Shown: piece by piece, positions 19,101 through 19,661 of the stretch
Layout of the letters: each line of letters starts with the position of its first letter
Numbering within the stretch: the first letter of the stretch is position 1
Source: Zancudomyces culisetae
Lineage: Eukaryota > Kickxellomycota > Harpellomycetes > Harpellales > Legeriomycetaceae
Direction: 5' to 3'
Assembly (NCBI GenBank): GCA_001969505.1
Contig: LSSK01000540.1
Coordinates: forward strand, 1 to 19,661
Length of the DNA: 19,661 nt
The notes under the pieces: model-generated
The model's input: only the letters and a program-made list of their open reading frames with translations
Told to the model about the DNA's origin: nothing
The model's database searches: none
Made by a program: the position numbers and the translations under genes

Positions 19101-19543
19101 TGTTTTGTGATGCTAACAATTGCTCTTCCCATTCCATCTCCAAGCAGTTAATCATTGTTTGCAGATTTTTTGTCAATGTAGTCTTATTCAAATGTATTTG
19201 CGTGATATACCCTAGTGTGTTATATTGTTTTACAATTACAGAAATGTGCCAGCTAAAACAGACAAAAATTACATACTAGTTAAATATAATATATAATACT
19301 TATATTTATATTTACAGTAAAACACGTACGTTGATTTCCAGTCTCATAGAATTCGCTAACTGCATCCCAGTTTCTACAAAATACTTCCTCCCTGGTAACC
19401 TGTGCGCCTGAAATCACAACACCCGCTGTCTTTACCATATTTCTCAGCTGCGAAAAAAACGAGTGGGTTTTGGTTTCTTTGTTCTGCTTCTGATGCAGCT
19501 GTTGCTGTGAAGCATTCTGCTGTTTCTGAACATTTCCAAACAT
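16144..19543 (-). CDS. FHIP / RAI16-like protein (FTS-Hook-interacting, FHF complex)
   Basis: Two exons, 19330-19543 and 16144-19211, joined across a 118-nt intron (GTACGT...TAG), encode 1093 residues. The N-terminal exon begins MFGNVQKQQ and contains the family WDAVSEFYETGNQ block; exon 2 continues it in phase. The helical core matches FHIP proteins: LRFFKKVVQMAP, FYLWVLFENLMEPGLTGESAREGL (about 313-336), DVDLYYMCWELLDEL (about 493-507), then STLIPGLLN...STTTYVIEMI...IPLLKSLL and LSTLKLFDTMLD...LVLKYFTP (to about 642). FHIPs join FTS and Hook to link early endosomes to dynein for long-range transport. A poly-serine linker (about 650-690) and a long Ser/Asn-rich region follow, ending in a conserved-looking helical DEFCKEMAAIALSHYI tail. 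Low-complexity insertions (GEGEGEE, NHNHNH) are present. The ATG at 19541-19543 is the first of the exon. Confidence 0.88.
17371..17450. repeat. GATGAA hexanucleotide microsatellite inside FHIP
   Basis: The + strand repeats GATGAA with GGTGAG variants; the pure core is 17381-17423. On the coding (minus) strand it gives alternating TCA and TCT codons, so a run of about 18 serines with interspersed prolines. Its length is likely polymorphic. The antisense frame would be an Asp/Glu run and is a shadow. Confidence 0.9.
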
Positions 19544-19661
19544 TTTCTATCGGCTTTATTTTTGATTCTCTAGTTATGTTTATCTATTGCATTTTAGGCT
19601 TTTTGCTTATTCTAAAACCGTAAAGGTGTTGTTCCGCATGCACGCCAGGCCAAACACATTC
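19544..19661. other. Upstream flank of the FHIP gene
   Basis: This AT-rich 118 bp includes the start of the FHIP promoter or 5' leader. No further exon is visible before the window ends. Confidence 0.5.

Noticed and set aside
1-19661. CRISPR array, bacterial operon, prophage or insertion sequence
   Set aside because: There are no spaced direct repeats, no transposase or integrase, and the intron-bearing genes are clearly eukaryotic.

Overview
The window comes from a eukaryotic nuclear genome, very probably a fungus. It is AT-rich (roughly two thirds A+T by eye), has small spliceosomal introns of about 84-174 nt, and has compact genes separated by long AT-rich spacers. The gene set is fungal-looking: an Opi3/PEMT-type phospholipid methyltransferase, Cox17, proteasome Rpt2, a Ten1-like telomere OB-fold protein, an HSDL2-type peroxisomal dehydrogenase and a FHIP (FTS-Hook-interacting) protein. 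A FHIP gene argues against a budding yeast. Intron richness and AT content would suit an early-diverging (non-Dikarya) fungus, but I cannot place it more precisely from sequence alone.

Layout. At 102-341 (-) lies a small possible membrane protein. At 693-1391 (+) is a three-exon ankyrin protein, convergent (48 bp between stops) with the Rpt2 gene at 1440-2944 (-, three exons). Rpt2 shares a divergent 453-bp promoter with the single-exon Ten1-like gene at 3398-3829 (+). At 4826-4976 (+) is a tandem tRNA-Asp(GUC)/tRNA-Glu(UUC) pair separated by only 7 bp. Cox17 is at 6236-6469 (+), convergent with the four-exon methyltransferase at 6791-7793 (-). A four-exon HSDL2-like gene with a C-terminal SRL is at 9869-11052 (+). 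A 72-residue CCHH protein is at 12430-12648 (-). A two-exon FHIP gene of 1093 codons fills 16144-19543 (-). The stretches 3830-4790, 5000-6230, 7794-9868, 11053-12429 and 12649-16143 hold no gene I can name, only weak candidates that are flagged as such.

The genes are functionally unrelated housekeeping genes, so I see no operon-like system or gene cluster. The most interesting observations are these. (1) The Rpt2 start codon sits alone in its own coding exon, and splicing creates a textbook N-myristoylation motif (MGNSMSG). (2) All 11 intron acceptors that I could fix by protein homology and phase are TAG. (3) The tRNA pair has no terminator between its members, so it should be transcribed as a dimeric precursor. 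(4) A PACE-like motif lies in the Rpt2 promoter. (5) An isolated G-quadruplex tract lies downstream of the FHIP gene. Exon boundaries were derived by hand from splice signals, phase and family alignment remembered in general terms. No database search was run.
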